Positions 1 through 9,345 of a stretch of 64,000 nucleotides of DNA are shown here, piece by piece. The DNA comes from Pandoraea pulmonicola (GTDB lineage: Bacteria > Pseudomonadota > Gammaproteobacteria > Burkholderiales > Burkholderiaceae): contig NZ_CP010310.2 of the NCBI RefSeq assembly GCF_000815105.2, positions 1,798,001-1,862,000 of the forward strand, in the 5' to 3' direction. Under the pieces are notes generated by a model. That model searched no databases. It was not told the origin of the DNA and saw only the letters and a program-made list of their open reading frames with translations. Positions within the stretch are counted from its first letter, which is position 1, and each line of letters starts with the position of its first letter. A program made the position numbers and the translations under genes.

Positions 1-1
1 G

Positions 2-796
2 ACCGTCACGCACGCCAAGGTGGCCACGCTGCTGCTGCCGGGCGTGGGCACCGTGCATGACCTGCGCGAAGCCTACGATGCAGGCGCTCGCGTGGTGCGC
101 ATCGCCACGCACTGCACGGAAGCCGACGTTTCGCGTCAGCACATTGCGTACGCGCGCGAGTTGGGCATGGACACTGTCGGCTTCCTGATGATGAGCCACA
201 TGACCACGCCGCGGCATCTGGCCGAGCAGGCCAGGCTGATGGAGTCGTACGGCGCGACGTGCATCTACGTGGTCGATTCGGGCGGTGCACTGGGCATGAA
301 CGACGTGCGCGATCGCTTCCGCGCGTTCAAGGACGTGCTCAAGCCCGAGACGCTCACCGGCATGCATGCGCACCACAACCTGAGCCTCGGCGTGGCGAAC
401 TCGATCGTCGCGGTGGAAGAGGGCTGCGATCGCATCGATGCGAGCCTGGCCGGCATGGGCGCCGGCGCCGGCAACGCGCCGCTGGAAGTGTTCATCGCGG
501 CCGCGTCGCGTCTTGGCTGGAACCACGGCTGCGATCTGTACACGCTGATGGATGCGGCCGACGACATCGTGCGTCCGCTGCAGGATCGTGCCGTGCGCGT
601 CGACCGCGAGACGCTGGCGCTGGGCTACGCGGGGGTCTATTCGAGCTTCCTGCGTCACGCCGAGGCGGCCGCGGCGCGCTACGATCTGAAGACCGTCGAC
701 ATCCTGGTCGAGCTCGGCCAGCGTCGTATGGTCGGCGGGCAGGAAGACATGATCGTCGACGTCGCGCTCGACTTGCTCAAGCGTCGCGCCGCGTGA
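2..796 (+). CDS. mhpE: 4-hydroxy-2-oxovalerate aldolase, 5'-truncated by the window edge
   Basis: C-terminal about 264 residues of a 4-hydroxy-2-oxovalerate aldolase (DmpG/BphI/MhpE family). The enzyme cleaves 4-hydroxy-2-oxoacids to pyruvate and an aldehyde in meta-cleavage pathways for aromatic compounds. The reading frame is open to base 2, and the visible protein starts inside the TIM barrel with [11 protein letters not shown], followed by the family blocks [23 protein letters not shown] and [10 protein letters not shown]; the last is the metal-binding His pair typical of the family. Full-length members are about 340-350 aa, so roughly 80 residues lie upstream. A GTG at base 20 is internal and not a start. 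The partner acetaldehyde dehydrogenase is probably just upstream, outside the window. A terminator follows. Confidence 0.93.
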   Translation, partial: TVTHAKVATLLLPGVGTVHDLREAYDAGARVVRIATHCTEADVSRQHIAYARELGMDTVGFLMMSHMTTPRHLAEQARLMESYGATCIYVVDSGGALGMNDVRDRFRAFKDVLKPETLTGMHAHHNLSLGVANSIVAVEEGCDRIDASLAGMGAGAGNAPLEVFIAAASRLGWNHGCDLYTLMDAADDIVRPLQDRAVRVDRETLALGYAGVYSSFLRHAEAAAARYDLKTVDILVELGQRRMVGGQEDMIVDVALDLLKRRAA

Positions 797-907
797 GGAC
801 GTAAGGCGGCCGCGCGATCCGACGCAAGGCGCACACGCGTTGGCGGTGGATTGCCAACGCGTTATCGGGTATCACCCTGGCAGTCGTATCACCCAAGCAG
901 TACCGGT

Positions 908-939
908 GCCGGCCCGCTTCACGCGGTGCCGGCTTTTTT
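908..939 (+). terminator. Rho-independent terminator after the aldolase gene
   Basis: A GC-rich hairpin (GCCGGC..CGC pairing with GCG..GCCGGC across a TTCA loop) is followed directly by six T residues. It ends the rightward aldolase transcript before the convergent IclR gene begins at 957. Confidence 0.8.
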
Positions 940-956
940 GCGTCCGTGCGCCGAGT

Positions 957-1748
957 TCAGCGCGCGACGCCGGACCAGCCGAGTTGCCGACTGATCTGTG
1001 CGGCCGTGTCCCTCACGCGCGGCACGAGCTCCTGCATGCGTTCGCGGCTCATGTACTTGGTCGTACTCGACACGCTGATGGCGGCCACGATGCGCTGGCT
1101 CGCGTCGTACACGGGGGCTGCCACGCAGCGGATTTGCGGCGTGTCGTCTTCGAGGTCGAAGGCGTAGCCCAGACGCGCGTAATCGTGCATGCGCGCGAGC
1201 CACGTTGCCGTGTCGATGGGATGCGAGGGCACTTTCGTCTGGAAGTGTTCGAGTTGCGTGCGCCACGCCGCTTCGTCCTGATCGAGCAACAGCGCCTTGC
1301 CGACACCGGTCACGCAGATCGGCTTGCGCCCGCCGATGCGCGAGCTGATTTCCACGGCACGCTGGCCAGGCAGTTTGTCGAGATACATCACTTCCCAACC
1401 GTCGGCGACGGCCAGATGCACCGTGTCCTGCGTTTCGCTCGCCAGCGTTTCCAGCGCGGGGCGCGCCACGCGCGGCAGGTCGATCTGCCGGTATGCGAGA
1501 AAGCCGAGCTCGATGAGCTTGTTGCCGAGCCGGTAGCCGCGTCGCGGCTCGAAGCGCAGATAGCCGGCGTGGACGAGCGCCGACGCGATCCGGTGCGTGG
1601 TCGACGGCGTGATGCCGGTATGCGCCGAGAGCGCCGGCACGGTGTCGATGCCGGCGGCCACGGCTTCCACGATGTCGAGGCCGCGAAAGAGGGTCTGGCT
1701 CGCGAGCGTGCGTGGGCGCTCGGTCTTCTGCGCTTTCGGTTTTGCCAT
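957..1748 (-). CDS. IclR-family transcriptional regulator
   Basis: 263-aa regulator with an N-terminal winged HTH (about residues 18-75; TLFRGLDIVEAVAAG, then THRIASALVHAGYLRF) and a C-terminal IclR effector domain (SSRIGGRKPICVTGVGKALLL through AAISVSSTTKYMS). The ATG at 1748 is chosen because GAGGGGG lies a few bases upstream; a longer frame to 1829 has no such site and would run into the divergent gene. It lies convergent to the truncated aldolase gene and may regulate that aromatic meta-cleavage operon, which is inference from position. The effector is unknown. Confidence 0.9.
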   Translation of the reverse strand: MAKPKAQKTERPRTLASQTLFRGLDIVEAVAAGIDTVPALSAHTGITPSTTHRIASALVHAGYLRFEPRRGYRLGNKLIELGFLAYRQIDLPRVARPALETLASETQDTVHLAVADGWEVMYLDKLPGQRAVEISSRIGGRKPICVTGVGKALLLDQDEAAWRTQLEHFQTKVPSHPIDTATWLARMHDYARLGYAFDLEDDTPQIRCVAAPVYDASQRIVAAISVSSTTKYMSRERMQELVPRVRDTAAQISRQLGWSGVAR

Positions 1749-1855
1749 CACGCCCCCTCGAGCGCCGGCAGGCGTTCGTGGACGTAGCCCGTGAGTGGGA
1801 CGCGCGGAAATCCCGGGGTTGTCGTGCAAAGGGTCGTGGACGCGTGAGAGGGTGT

Positions 1856-3760
1856 ATGGGTAGGCATGTCGGTTCAGCGAAGTGGGCGCTCGCCGGAGCG
1901 CCCGAGACGGCCGCGGACGTCAGTGTGGCGAAAGTCTACCGCGACGCATTGTCACTTGGCGAGAGCTCAAGCCCCAGGACGCTGTACAAGTTGCGTAAGT
2001 GGGGGCTCGCTGGAGGAGAACGACAAGGCGGGGGACCGCGTTTCGACATCGGAATATCAAGGCTTGCGCGCGTGCCCGTCCTGCGAAGCGCCGCGCGTTC
2101 CGCATCGTCTGCCTATAGTCGACAGTTTGCCGACACGCTCGGCGACGAACTTGCGGGGGATTCGATGGGGTGCCAACAGTGTGCAGGCGCGACGGGCCCG
2201 GGCTCGGGATGGGACGCCGATTCCAGGGTCAAGGCGCAGGCTGGCCTCGAGATGGCGGGCATGCGCGAGGAGGCGGCATGCCTGCGCGCCGAACAGATGA
2301 GTTTGGGCGCCCGGCTCACGCGTGCGTGCAATGCGGCGAGCAACGCGCAGCGCAACGGCCAGGCGCTGCCGCGTGGCGTCGACCCCGCTCTGGCGCGGGC
2401 ATTTACGCGCGCATGGGCGGGTCTGTGGGTGTCGACCGGACCGTGCCAGCATTTCTATCGCAAAGAGTTCGATCTCGCGCACCAACGCGATGGGCGGCTC
2501 GCGCAGACCAGGCATCGGGTCGATGCGAGGTTGGCGCCCACTCACGGTGAGGACGTGCGGCAATCGACCGACGTTCTCGCCGAGCAGGTCAGCAGCGACG
2601 CACTCGCGTGGCTGAAGACGATTTCCGAGACCGGTCATCGCGGATGGCATTTCCGTGCGGCGCGCGACGCCATGTCGCTCGTCGGCAACCTGTCGTTGCT
2701 TGCGATCGTCGCCGCTTGCTTTTACCGCGAGCACCAGGCGGACGACGAGCCGACAGGAGATCCGGCGGCTCGGATGTCCGCGGCCAACACACCGTTCGGT
2801 GTGCCGTGGGCCGACTGGACGTTGCTGGCGTTCGAAGGGGCGAAAGGCGTACTGACACAATCGCTGGGCTCGCCGACGCTCATTCGCCATCACGCGGTCG
2901 ACGAAGTGCTCAAGCGCATGGATGCGGGATGTCGTCTGCTCGAAGCATGTGTGATGTTGCCAGCGTCCCCGAGGACATCGCCATGGCGCGATACGCTGGG
3001 CACACTCACCCGGGCGCGCGACGTCGCGACGCTCTTTACGTTTGCCAATTCCGCGGTGCCACCGACGCGGTTTGCCCTATGGATACCGTCCTGGTTTTCG
3101 GGCCCGTCGGAGACGAGAGACGGCTACCGCGGCCTCCTGCGGGTTGCGGGATTGATGCTGGACTCCTGTCGTGCCGTAACGAGTCTGCTGGGCACATGGG
3201 CGCGCAACGAGGCCTTTACCATCGATGCGAACGGGCTGGCGCAGCGATGGGAAGCGCTTTGTGCACGATTGGCGGCGGTGCCGGCGGAGGATGTGGCGAC
3301 CGTGCTCGATCGCGTCGAAGCCGTCACGCAACTCGCCGCCCTTTGCGACACGCCACTGCTGGCGAAGATTGCGTCGCTCTCGATGTTGCGCGAACGTTTG
3401 CTCGTCTCGGGCGGTAGTTTGACCGCGGATCAGATTGCTGTTGAGTGCGCAGCGCTCCAGGTGCCGTGTCATGCGTCGCGCGTCGACGGCGCGAGCCGTC
3501 TGAGTCTGAACCCGGGGGAAAGCCCGTGGGGGCATCGCTGGAACGGCGAAGCGTGGCAGATCGGCGCTGCCACGCCAGCCCGGGCGTCGTATCGGTTGTT
3601 GTTGCTGTATCAACACTGGAGCGCGGCGCTGCTCGAACGGGCGGTGTCTGCCTCGATCGCCGAGAAGCAGGAGGCGGTGTCGTCGCAAGACGATCGCTCG
3701 CGCGCCGGACGTACGCGCTCAAGCGTGGCATACATCGATATCGAATCGACGCGGGTCTGA
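1856..3760 (+). CDS. Large protein of unknown function with one hydrophobic segment
   Basis: 634-aa protein that I do not recognise. The ATG at 1856 has GAGAGGG just upstream and does not overlap the divergent IclR gene; the frame itself is open from 1712. The protein is mostly soluble and helical in appearance, with many Ala, Arg and Leu residues. One strongly hydrophobic stretch lies near residues 272-290 (LVGNLSLLAIVAACFY). The C-terminus is hydrophilic (SSQDDRSRAGRTRSS). No signal peptide, known catalytic motif or repeat was seen. Codons such as AGG, GGA, ATA and TCA are more frequent than in neighbouring genes, which suggests acquired DNA. It could be a secreted or membrane-targeted effector-like protein, but nothing proves this. 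That it is a real gene is supported mainly by its length and start context. Confidence 0.6.
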   Translation: MGRHVGSAKWALAGAPETAADVSVAKVYRDALSLGESSSPRTLYKLRKWGLAGGERQGGGPRFDIGISRLARVPVLRSAARSASSAYSRQFADTLGDELAGDSMGCQQCAGATGPGSGWDADSRVKAQAGLEMAGMREEAACLRAEQMSLGARLTRACNAASNAQRNGQALPRGVDPALARAFTRAWAGLWVSTGPCQHFYRKEFDLAHQRDGRLAQTRHRVDARLAPTHGEDVRQSTDVLAEQVSSDALAWLKTISETGHRGWHFRAARDAMSLVGNLSLLAIVAACFYREHQADDEPTGDPAARMSAANTPFGVPWADWTLLAFEGAKGVLTQSLGSPTLIRHHAVDEVLKRMDAGCRLLEACVMLPASPRTSPWRDTLGTLTRARDVATLFTFANSAVPPTRFALWIPSWFSGPSETRDGYRGLLRVAGLMLDSCRAVTSLLGTWARNEAFTIDANGLAQRWEALCARLAAVPAEDVATVLDRVEAVTQLAALCDTPLLAKIASLSMLRERLLVSGGSLTADQIAVECAALQVPCHASRVDGASRLSLNPGESPWGHRWNGEAWQIGAATPARASYRLLLLYQHWSAALLERAVSASIAEKQEAVSSQDDRSRAGRTRSSVAYIDIESTRV

Positions 3761-3858
3761 GCCAAGCGTCGCCACCGTGCGTCCCTCCCCACATCACCGC
3801 ATCTAAGCGGAAACCCTGATGAGCATTTGACTTGACACCGATAATTTGTCCATCGATG

Positions 3859-3871
3859 GTATACAGAATAC
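3859..3871. promoter_or_regulatory. GTATAC-palindrome operator, site A (amidase/MFS unit)
   Basis: GTATACAGAATAC, 18 bp before the amidase ATG. It is one of five copies of a 13-bp palindrome (ideal form GTATAC-N-GTATAC) found in this island. The site lies where the -10 region would be, so binding would repress. The GntR/FCD protein encoded at 14198-14872 is the likely binder (inference). Confidence 0.7.
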
Positions 3872-3889
3872 TGAAACGAGTTTTCCATC

Positions 3890-5395
3890 ATGATGAATCC
3901 CACAGTCGAGCCGCTCGACGACGGTGTCATATCAGGTCGGGCAACCGGGGCGGTGCCATGGCATTACGCCACGCTGACAGCAGTCCAGGAGGCGCTGCGG
4001 CGGCGTGAGGTCACTTCCGAAGCCCTCGTGGCAGCGTGCGAGGGTGCATGGCGCAAGGCGAATCCGCGGCTCAATGCGGTCGTGGTAAGCGATTTCGACA
4101 GCGCCTACGCGCTCGCGCGCAAGCGCGACGCCGAGTTGCGCGCCGGACTCGTCCGAGGCCCCTTGCACGGCGTGCCGTTCACCATCAAGGAGTCGTTCGA
4201 CGTCAAGGGCTGGCCCACCACCGTGGGCGATCCGGCGTTCACCGGCAATATCGCGGCGCGGCATGCGGGCGTGGTGCAACGGCTGACCGACGCGGGGGCG
4301 ATCTTGCTGGGCAAGACCAACGTGCCGATCTGGCTGCGCGACTGGCAAAGCTACAACGACGTCTACGGCACGACGCGCAATCCTCACGACATGCACCGCA
4401 CGCCGGGCGGTTCGTCGGGCGGCAGCGCTGCCGCCGTCTGTACGGGCATGGCGTTCTTCGACGTCGGATCGGACATCGGTTCCTCGATCCGCAATCCAGC
4501 GCACTACTGCGGCATCTTTTCGCACAAGAGCACGCACGGTCTGGTGCCGCTCGACGGCCACGGACTTCCCGGTGGCATGACGTTTCCCGATATCAACGTG
4601 GCCGGACCGCTGGCCCGCAGCGCGGCCGATCTCGAGGTGGTGCTTGCCGCGATCGCCGGGCCGTCCGCCGAGGCCGCATGCGCCGTGCGCTTCGAACTGC
4701 CGCGCTTTCATGCCACCGATCTGCGCCAGATCCGCTTCGGCATTCTGCCCAATCACCCGGTTGCCGACGTCGACGCCGAGGTGGAGCAATGCCTCGTGAA
4801 TCTCGGCAAGGACCTCGAACGGCGCGGCGCGCAGGTGCTCTGGAACGCCCACCCGTCGCTCGACGCTACCGAACTCATGCGCGTCTATACGCTGATGCTG
4901 CGCGCGTCGACCTGCGGGTATCTCGGCGACGACGCTTTCGAGGCTGCCGTCGCGGCCGCCGCGCAGGCGCCCTCGGACGACGTCCGTTACGCATCGCTCC
5001 AGTACGTGGGGGCCGCGATGCGCCACCGCGACTGGCTCAGGCTGCAGCCGTTGCGTGAGCGTTTTGCCGCGGCGTGGCGCGAGTTGTTCGAATGCGTGGA
5101 CGTGCTGCTGTGCCCGGTGGCCGCCACACCGGCGTTCCCCTTGAACGAGGAGGGGGCGCCCTGGCAGCGCACGCTGGAGGTCAACGGCTGCGCACAGCCG
5201 CTCACCACACAGCTTTTCTGGGCCGGACATTCCGGCTTGTGCGGCCTGCCCTCGACCGTGGCCCCCGCGGGGCGTACGGCTCGGGGGCTGCCCGTCGGCG
5301 TGCAGATCGTGGCTCCGCTGTATCACGACCTGCGCTCGATTCATGTAGCCAGATTGCTGGAAGCCGCCGGCTACGCCTTCGTACCACCCGCCTGA
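3890..5395 (+). CDS. Amidase-signature family amidase
   Basis: 501-aa cytoplasmic amidohydrolase of the amidase-signature family, which hydrolyses carboxamides to carboxylate and ammonia. The full Ser-cisSer-Lys triad is visible: Lys100 in PFTIKESFD, cis-Ser175 in GGSSGGSAAA and nucleophile Ser199 in GSDIGSSIRNPA. Length is normal for the family. The start is the ATG at 3890; a second ATG three bases later is equally possible and the ribosome site is weak. It is the first gene of a unit with the MFS permease 80 bp downstream and has operator site A in its promoter. The context (ammonia-releasing enzyme, OCD-family protein, Amt channel at the end of the island) suggests release of nitrogen from an imported amide. 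Substrate unknown. Confidence 0.92.
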   Translation: MMNPTVEPLDDGVISGRATGAVPWHYATLTAVQEALRRREVTSEALVAACEGAWRKANPRLNAVVVSDFDSAYALARKRDAELRAGLVRGPLHGVPFTIKESFDVKGWPTTVGDPAFTGNIAARHAGVVQRLTDAGAILLGKTNVPIWLRDWQSYNDVYGTTRNPHDMHRTPGGSSGGSAAAVCTGMAFFDVGSDIGSSIRNPAHYCGIFSHKSTHGLVPLDGHGLPGGMTFPDINVAGPLARSAADLEVVLAAIAGPSAEAACAVRFELPRFHATDLRQIRFGILPNHPVADVDAEVEQCLVNLGKDLERRGAQVLWNAHPSLDATELMRVYTLMLRASTCGYLGDDAFEAAVAAAAQAPSDDVRYASLQYVGAAMRHRDWLRLQPLRERFAAAWRELFECVDVLLCPVAATPAFPLNEEGAPWQRTLEVNGCAQPLTTQLFWAGHSGLCGLPSTVAPAGRTARGLPVGVQIVAPLYHDLRSIHVARLLEAAGYAFVPPA

Positions 5396-5475
5396 TCCTT
5401 CGAACCACCGAAACCCCAAGCGTCGACAACCTCATCGATCCCACAAAACCCACGACCTCCAAGGAGGACGCCGCC

Positions 5476-6825
5476 ATGTCCTGGCTAAATTCGCTATCGA
5501 GAAACGAGAAGCGTGCCTTTGCGGGCACGTTCATCGGCCATACGGTCGATGTCTACGATTTCATGATCTATTCCTTTCTCATTCCGGTGCTGCTCACCAC
5601 CTGGAACATGAGCAAGGCCACCGCGGGCAGCATCGTCACGTACACGCTGATCGCTTCCCTTGTCGGCGCGATCGGCGCGGGCCTGCTCGCCGACCGTTAC
5701 GGCCGCGTGCGCATCCTGCGCTGGACCATCGCCATCTTCGCGCTGGCGTGCTTCGGCTGCGGTCTGACCAACTCTCCCACGCAACTCGCCGTGCTGCGCA
5801 TCGTGCAGGGCCTCGGCTTTGGCGGGGAGTCGTCGCTGTGCATGGTGCTGGTCATGGAGACGATCCGCAATCCGGCCCATCGAGGCAAATTCTCCGGCTT
5901 TACGGCCAGCAGCTATTCGTTCGGCTGGGCGCTGGCGGCCATCGCATATAGCGCGATCTTCAACTGGCTGCCGTCCGAGATCGCCTGGCGCGTGTGCCTG
6001 TTCATCGGTGTGGCGCCGGCGTTGATGGTGTTCTGGCTGCGCCGCAATCTCGAAGAGCCGGAAGCCTTTACCCGCACGATGGCGGAGCGCCGTCAGACCA
6101 GCCCGCTCACGACGATTCGTGGTGTGTTCAGCGGACGCCTTGCCGCTCGCACCCTGTGGTGCAGCCTGCTGTCGGGAGGCATGCTCGGCTCGTACTACGC
6201 GATCGCGACCTGGATGCCGACGTGGCTCAAGACGGAGCGGGGCCTGTCGGTGACGGGAACGGGCATGTGGCTCGCGATCACGATCGTGGGCTCGATCGTC
6301 GGTTACGCGGCAGGAGCGTGGTGTACCGACAGGCTCGGCCGTCGTCCGACCTACATCCTGTTCGCGCTCGGCGCATTCGCCATGAGCATTGCCTACATGC
6401 TGATTGCGGCGCCGATACCCGTGATGATGGTGCTGGGCTTCCTGATGGGCGTGCTGATGCAGGGAACGTTCGCGGGCGTGGCGGCAACGATTTCGGAGAC
6501 GTATCCGCACGAAGTTCGCGCCACCGGTTATGGCGTTGCCTATAACGCGGGACGCGTCATCGGCTCGATCTTCCCGTTCATGGCGGGCTGGCTTGCCAGC
6601 GGTCACACCACGCTCACCTTCGCCATTCCGATCGTCGCCGCCGTCGGTTATGGTCTCGTGGTCGTTGCGGCGCTGATGCTGCCCGAGACGAACGGTATCA
6701 AGCTGGACGCGATCGATCCCGTGAATGCCGATACCCGCGCTGACGCCGACGCTTCGCGTACCGTGCATCCGGTCCACGGCACTCATGGCACAGTGACCAA
6801 CGCCGTTGGCCGCGCCGTCGACTGA
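5476..6825 (+). CDS. MFS transporter, aromatic-acid/H+ symporter type
   Basis: 449-aa inner-membrane major facilitator with 12 predicted helices. Family motifs are present: GLLADRYGRVRIL in the loop between helices 2 and 3, RIVQGLGFGGE in helix 4, and TDRLGRRPTYIL in the second half. The ATG at 5476 follows a strong AAGGAGG. The N-terminus (NEKRAFAGTFIGHTVDVYDFMIYS) resembles small organic-acid symporters, and the acidic residues in helix 1 fit proton coupling. It is co-transcribed with the amidase and probably imports that enzyme's substrate or a precursor. The last 40 residues are a hydrophilic tail rich in Asp, Ala, Thr and His. Confidence 0.92.
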   Translation: MSWLNSLSRNEKRAFAGTFIGHTVDVYDFMIYSFLIPVLLTTWNMSKATAGSIVTYTLIASLVGAIGAGLLADRYGRVRILRWTIAIFALACFGCGLTNSPTQLAVLRIVQGLGFGGESSLCMVLVMETIRNPAHRGKFSGFTASSYSFGWALAAIAYSAIFNWLPSEIAWRVCLFIGVAPALMVFWLRRNLEEPEAFTRTMAERRQTSPLTTIRGVFSGRLAARTLWCSLLSGGMLGSYYAIATWMPTWLKTERGLSVTGTGMWLAITIVGSIVGYAAGAWCTDRLGRRPTYILFALGAFAMSIAYMLIAAPIPVMMVLGFLMGVLMQGTFAGVAATISETYPHEVRATGYGVAYNAGRVIGSIFPFMAGWLASGHTTLTFAIPIVAAVGYGLVVVAALMLPETNGIKLDAIDPVNADTRADADASRTVHPVHGTHGTVTNAVGRAVD

Positions 6826-6893
6826 GCTTTCCTTCTCTCTCTGTATCCCTGCACCTCTTTACCGCGGCACGTCCCGCACCGGAATTTGTTGTA

Positions 6894-6927
6894 TTGGCAT
6901 TTTTGGTAAAACTGTATACAGTGTACC
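6894..6927 (+). promoter_or_regulatory. Promoter with GTATAC operator, site B (di-iron oxidase operon)
   Basis: TTGGCA (6894-6899), a 16-bp spacer, then TATACA (6916-6921) form a plausible sigma-70 promoter. The operator GTATACAGTGTAC (6915-6927) covers the -10 box, flanked by CT and CA, giving CTGTATACAGTGTACCA. This is the best-centred of the five operator copies. It lies 78 bp before the ATG at 7006. Confidence 0.72.
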
Positions 6928-7005
6928 AAAATGATAAATCGAACCCGCTTTGTACCGGCTTGCCGGGGCGGAGCGGGTCAACCACCTGAAACCAAGGAGC
7001 AAGAC

Positions 7006-7737
7006 ATGGCTGAACTGATGGACCGCGAAACCTTCCGCGCGGCACTCGAAGAAGCAATCAAGGGCAAGAGCGCGAACAAGGCGCCGTTCAGTATCGCGTG
7101 GGCCAGCGGCAAGCTCTCGCGGGCGCACCTGGCGCGCTGGGCGGAGAACCACTACCACTATGTGGGCCCGTTCGCCGATTACCTCGGCTACCTGTACGCC
7201 CGCACGCCCGACCACATGACCGAGGCGAAGGACTTCCTGCTGGCGAACATGTACGAAGAGGAGATCGGCGGCGATCGCCACACCGATCTGCTGATCCGTT
7301 TCGCCGAGGCGTGCGGTACGACCCGCGAGCGCGTCGTCGACCCGGACAACATGTCGCCGACCACGCGCGGCCTGCAGAGCTGGTGCTATGCCGTGGCGAT
7401 GCGCGAAGACCCGGTGGTGGCCGTGGCCGGCCTGGTCGTCGGTCTGGAGTCGCAGGTGCCGTCGATCTACCGCAAGCAGACTCCCACGCTGCGCGACAAG
7501 TACAAGTTCACCGACGAGGAAGTCGAGTTCTTCGATCTGCATATCGTCTCTGACGAGATTCACGGTGAGCGCGGCTATCAGATCGTGCTGGAGAACGCCA
7601 ACACCGTGGAGCTTCAGCAGCGTTGCCTGAAAATCTGTGAGATCGGCGCGCAAATGCGTCTGCTCTACACGACGGCGCTCTATTACGACTACGTCGAGAG
7701 CGAAGTGCCGCTGCCCGAACTGGGACTTGCCGCCTGA
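7006..7737 (+). CDS. Haem-oxygenase-like di-iron oxidase (TenA/PqqC/CADD superfamily)
   Basis: 243-aa all-helical protein of the TenA/THI-4/PqqC fold. ATG at 7006 with AAGGAG upstream. It carries a six-residue metal set in the spacing known for the di-iron enzyme CADD: Glu85-x6-His92 (EEIGGDRH), Glu148 (GLESQVP) and His179-x3-Asp183-x2-His186 (LHIVSDEIHG). TenA thiaminases and PqqC lack this exact set, so it is likely a haem-oxygenase-like di-iron oxidase or oxygenase (HDO) that activates O2. Relatives of this fold oxidise amino acids, fatty acids and N-containing substrates; the substrate here is unknown. It is the first gene of an operon with an aldehyde dehydrogenase, a GlcG/HbpS protein and a reductase that could supply electrons. 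Fold and metal set are read from the sequence; activity is inference. Confidence 0.82.
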   Translation: MAELMDRETFRAALEEAIKGKSANKAPFSIAWASGKLSRAHLARWAENHYHYVGPFADYLGYLYARTPDHMTEAKDFLLANMYEEEIGGDRHTDLLIRFAEACGTTRERVVDPDNMSPTTRGLQSWCYAVAMREDPVVAVAGLVVGLESQVPSIYRKQTPTLRDKYKFTDEEVEFFDLHIVSDEIHGERGYQIVLENANTVELQQRCLKICEIGAQMRLLYTTALYYDYVESEVPLPELGLAA

Positions 7738-7830
7738 GCAGGCTCCGCCTCCCCGCGCCGCCAACCGTCCTGTCTTCCGGGCGACACACGGCGGCGCGGT
7801 CCTGAAGACGCTTTGCAGGACGCTGTTGTC

Positions 7831-9285
7831 ATGACATCCGCTCCCACATTTCTGAACTACATCGACGGCGAATGGTGCGCGAGTCGCTCGGGCGCCACCT
7901 TCGCGAATCTGAACCCGGCCGACACGCGCGACGTCGTGGGCCACTTCCAGGCGTCCAGCGAGGTGGATGCACAGGCCGCCGTGCGCGCCGCCGCATCGGC
8001 ATTCGACGCCTGGAAGCGCCTGTCGACGAGCGCTCGCGCCAGATTCCTCATCGATGCGGCGACCTATCTCGAACGCAACGCCGAGCGTTTCGGCGAAGAG
8101 CTCACGCGCGAGGAGGGCAAGCCGAAGGCCCTCGCGAAAGACGAGTTCATGCGCGCGGCGCAAACGCTGCGCTACTACGCCGTCGAGGCGCAGTCGTACG
8201 GCGGGGAGACGTTTCCCAATGACGACGCCGATATGACGGTGTATACCGTCCGCGAGCCGCTGGGGGTGGTCACGGTGATCTCGCCGTGGAATTTTCCCGT
8301 GTCGATCCCGGCGCGCAAGATCGCGCCGGCCCTCGTCTGCGGCAACACGGTGGTGTTCAAGCCGGCGTCCGACGCGCCACTGAGCGGGCTGCGTCTGGCG
8401 GAGGCGTTCGTCGAGGCAGGCATTCCCGCGGGCGTACTCAACTTTGTGACGGGCAGCGCATCGGCCGTCGGCCCGACACTGGTCGGCGCACGCGAAGTGC
8501 GCGCCATCTCCTTTACCGGATCGACGACGGCGGGCGAGCAGATTCACCGTGCCGCGTCGATGTCGACTCGCACGCAGATGGAGCTCGGCGGCAAGAATCC
8601 GCTGATCGTGCTCGACGCGCGGGACATCGACCGCGCTGTCGATCTGACGATCAAGGGCGGCTTCTCGCTCACCGGTCAGGCGTGTACCGGCACCAGCCGG
8701 GTCCTGGTGGCGCGCGATATCCGCGCCACATTCGTCGAGCGGCTGGCCGCGAAGACCGCGACGCTCAAGGTCGGCAGCGGCATGCAGCCCGGCATCGATA
8801 TCGGCCCGTTGGCAAACGCGGGGCAGTTGCGCACGGTGCTCGACTACATCGAGATCGGCAAACGCGAAGCCACGCTGGTATGCGGCGGCGAGCAACTCAC
8901 GCATGACGCTTACGCGCACGGCTACTTCGTCACGCCGGCGGTCTTTTCGCAGGTACCACGTGATGCCCGTATCGCACGCGAGGAAATTTTCGGCCCGGTC
9001 ATCGCCGTGATCGACGTGGACGGCTACGAGGACGCGATCGCCGTTGCGAACGACAGCGACTATGGACTCGCCGCCGCGCTCGTCACGCAGGATCCGCGAC
9101 TCATGCACCGTTTCGCGAACGATATCGAAGTCGGCACCGTCAAGATCAACCGCACGACCACCGGCAATCTCGTGAACGCGCCGTTCGGCGGCATCAAGCA
9201 GTCGAGCACGGCCACATTCCGCGAGTCCGGGCGCGACGGCCTCGAGTTCTATCAGCAGATCAAGACGGTCTATCGCGGTGTTTGA
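7831..9285 (+). CDS. NAD(P)-dependent aldehyde dehydrogenase (semialdehyde type)
   Basis: 484-aa aldehyde dehydrogenase. Catalytic residues are in place: Asn154 (SPWNFPVS), Lys177 (FKPAS), Glu251 (ELGGKNP) and nucleophile Cys285 (GQACTGTSR); the coenzyme-binding FTGSTTAGE motif is at 228-236. The ATG at 7831 follows AGGA at a 10-base distance; an upstream TTG at 7813 is less likely. The closest recognisable relatives are succinate-semialdehyde and alpha-ketoglutarate-semialdehyde dehydrogenases. It is second in the di-iron oxidase operon, so it probably oxidises an aldehyde or semialdehyde formed downstream of the oxidase to a carboxylic acid that enters central metabolism. Confidence 0.92.
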   Translation: MTSAPTFLNYIDGEWCASRSGATFANLNPADTRDVVGHFQASSEVDAQAAVRAAASAFDAWKRLSTSARARFLIDAATYLERNAERFGEELTREEGKPKALAKDEFMRAAQTLRYYAVEAQSYGGETFPNDDADMTVYTVREPLGVVTVISPWNFPVSIPARKIAPALVCGNTVVFKPASDAPLSGLRLAEAFVEAGIPAGVLNFVTGSASAVGPTLVGAREVRAISFTGSTTAGEQIHRAASMSTRTQMELGGKNPLIVLDARDIDRAVDLTIKGGFSLTGQACTGTSRVLVARDIRATFVERLAAKTATLKVGSGMQPGIDIGPLANAGQLRTVLDYIEIGKREATLVCGGEQLTHDAYAHGYFVTPAVFSQVPRDARIAREEIFGPVIAVIDVDGYEDAIAVANDSDYGLAAALVTQDPRLMHRFANDIEVGTVKINRTTTGNLVNAPFGGIKQSSTATFRESGRDGLEFYQQIKTVYRGV

Positions 9286-9345
9286 CGCCCGCGCATCTTC
9301 CGTTCCCGATATTCCAGATATCTCCGACACCTCACCGGATCAGTC

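Noticed and set aside
1712..1855. Earlier start for the 634-aa orphan protein
   Set aside because: It would overlap the divergent IclR start and has no ribosome site; the ATG at 1856 does.
3832..3865. TTGACA (3832) with TATACA (3860) as an amidase promoter
   Set aside because: The 22-bp spacer is too long for sigma-70; the true -35 is uncertain, so only the operator is annotated.
8236..8249. GTATAC inside the aldehyde dehydrogenase gene as a sixth operator
   Set aside because: It lacks the second half-site of the 13-bp palindrome and lies in coding sequence far from a start.
6859..9330. Long leftward frame (over 800 codons) opposite the oxidase and aldehyde dehydrogenase genes
   Set aside because: It is antisense to two clearly recognised proteins, has Arg/His-rich composition typical of shadow frames in high-GC DNA, and matches no family.
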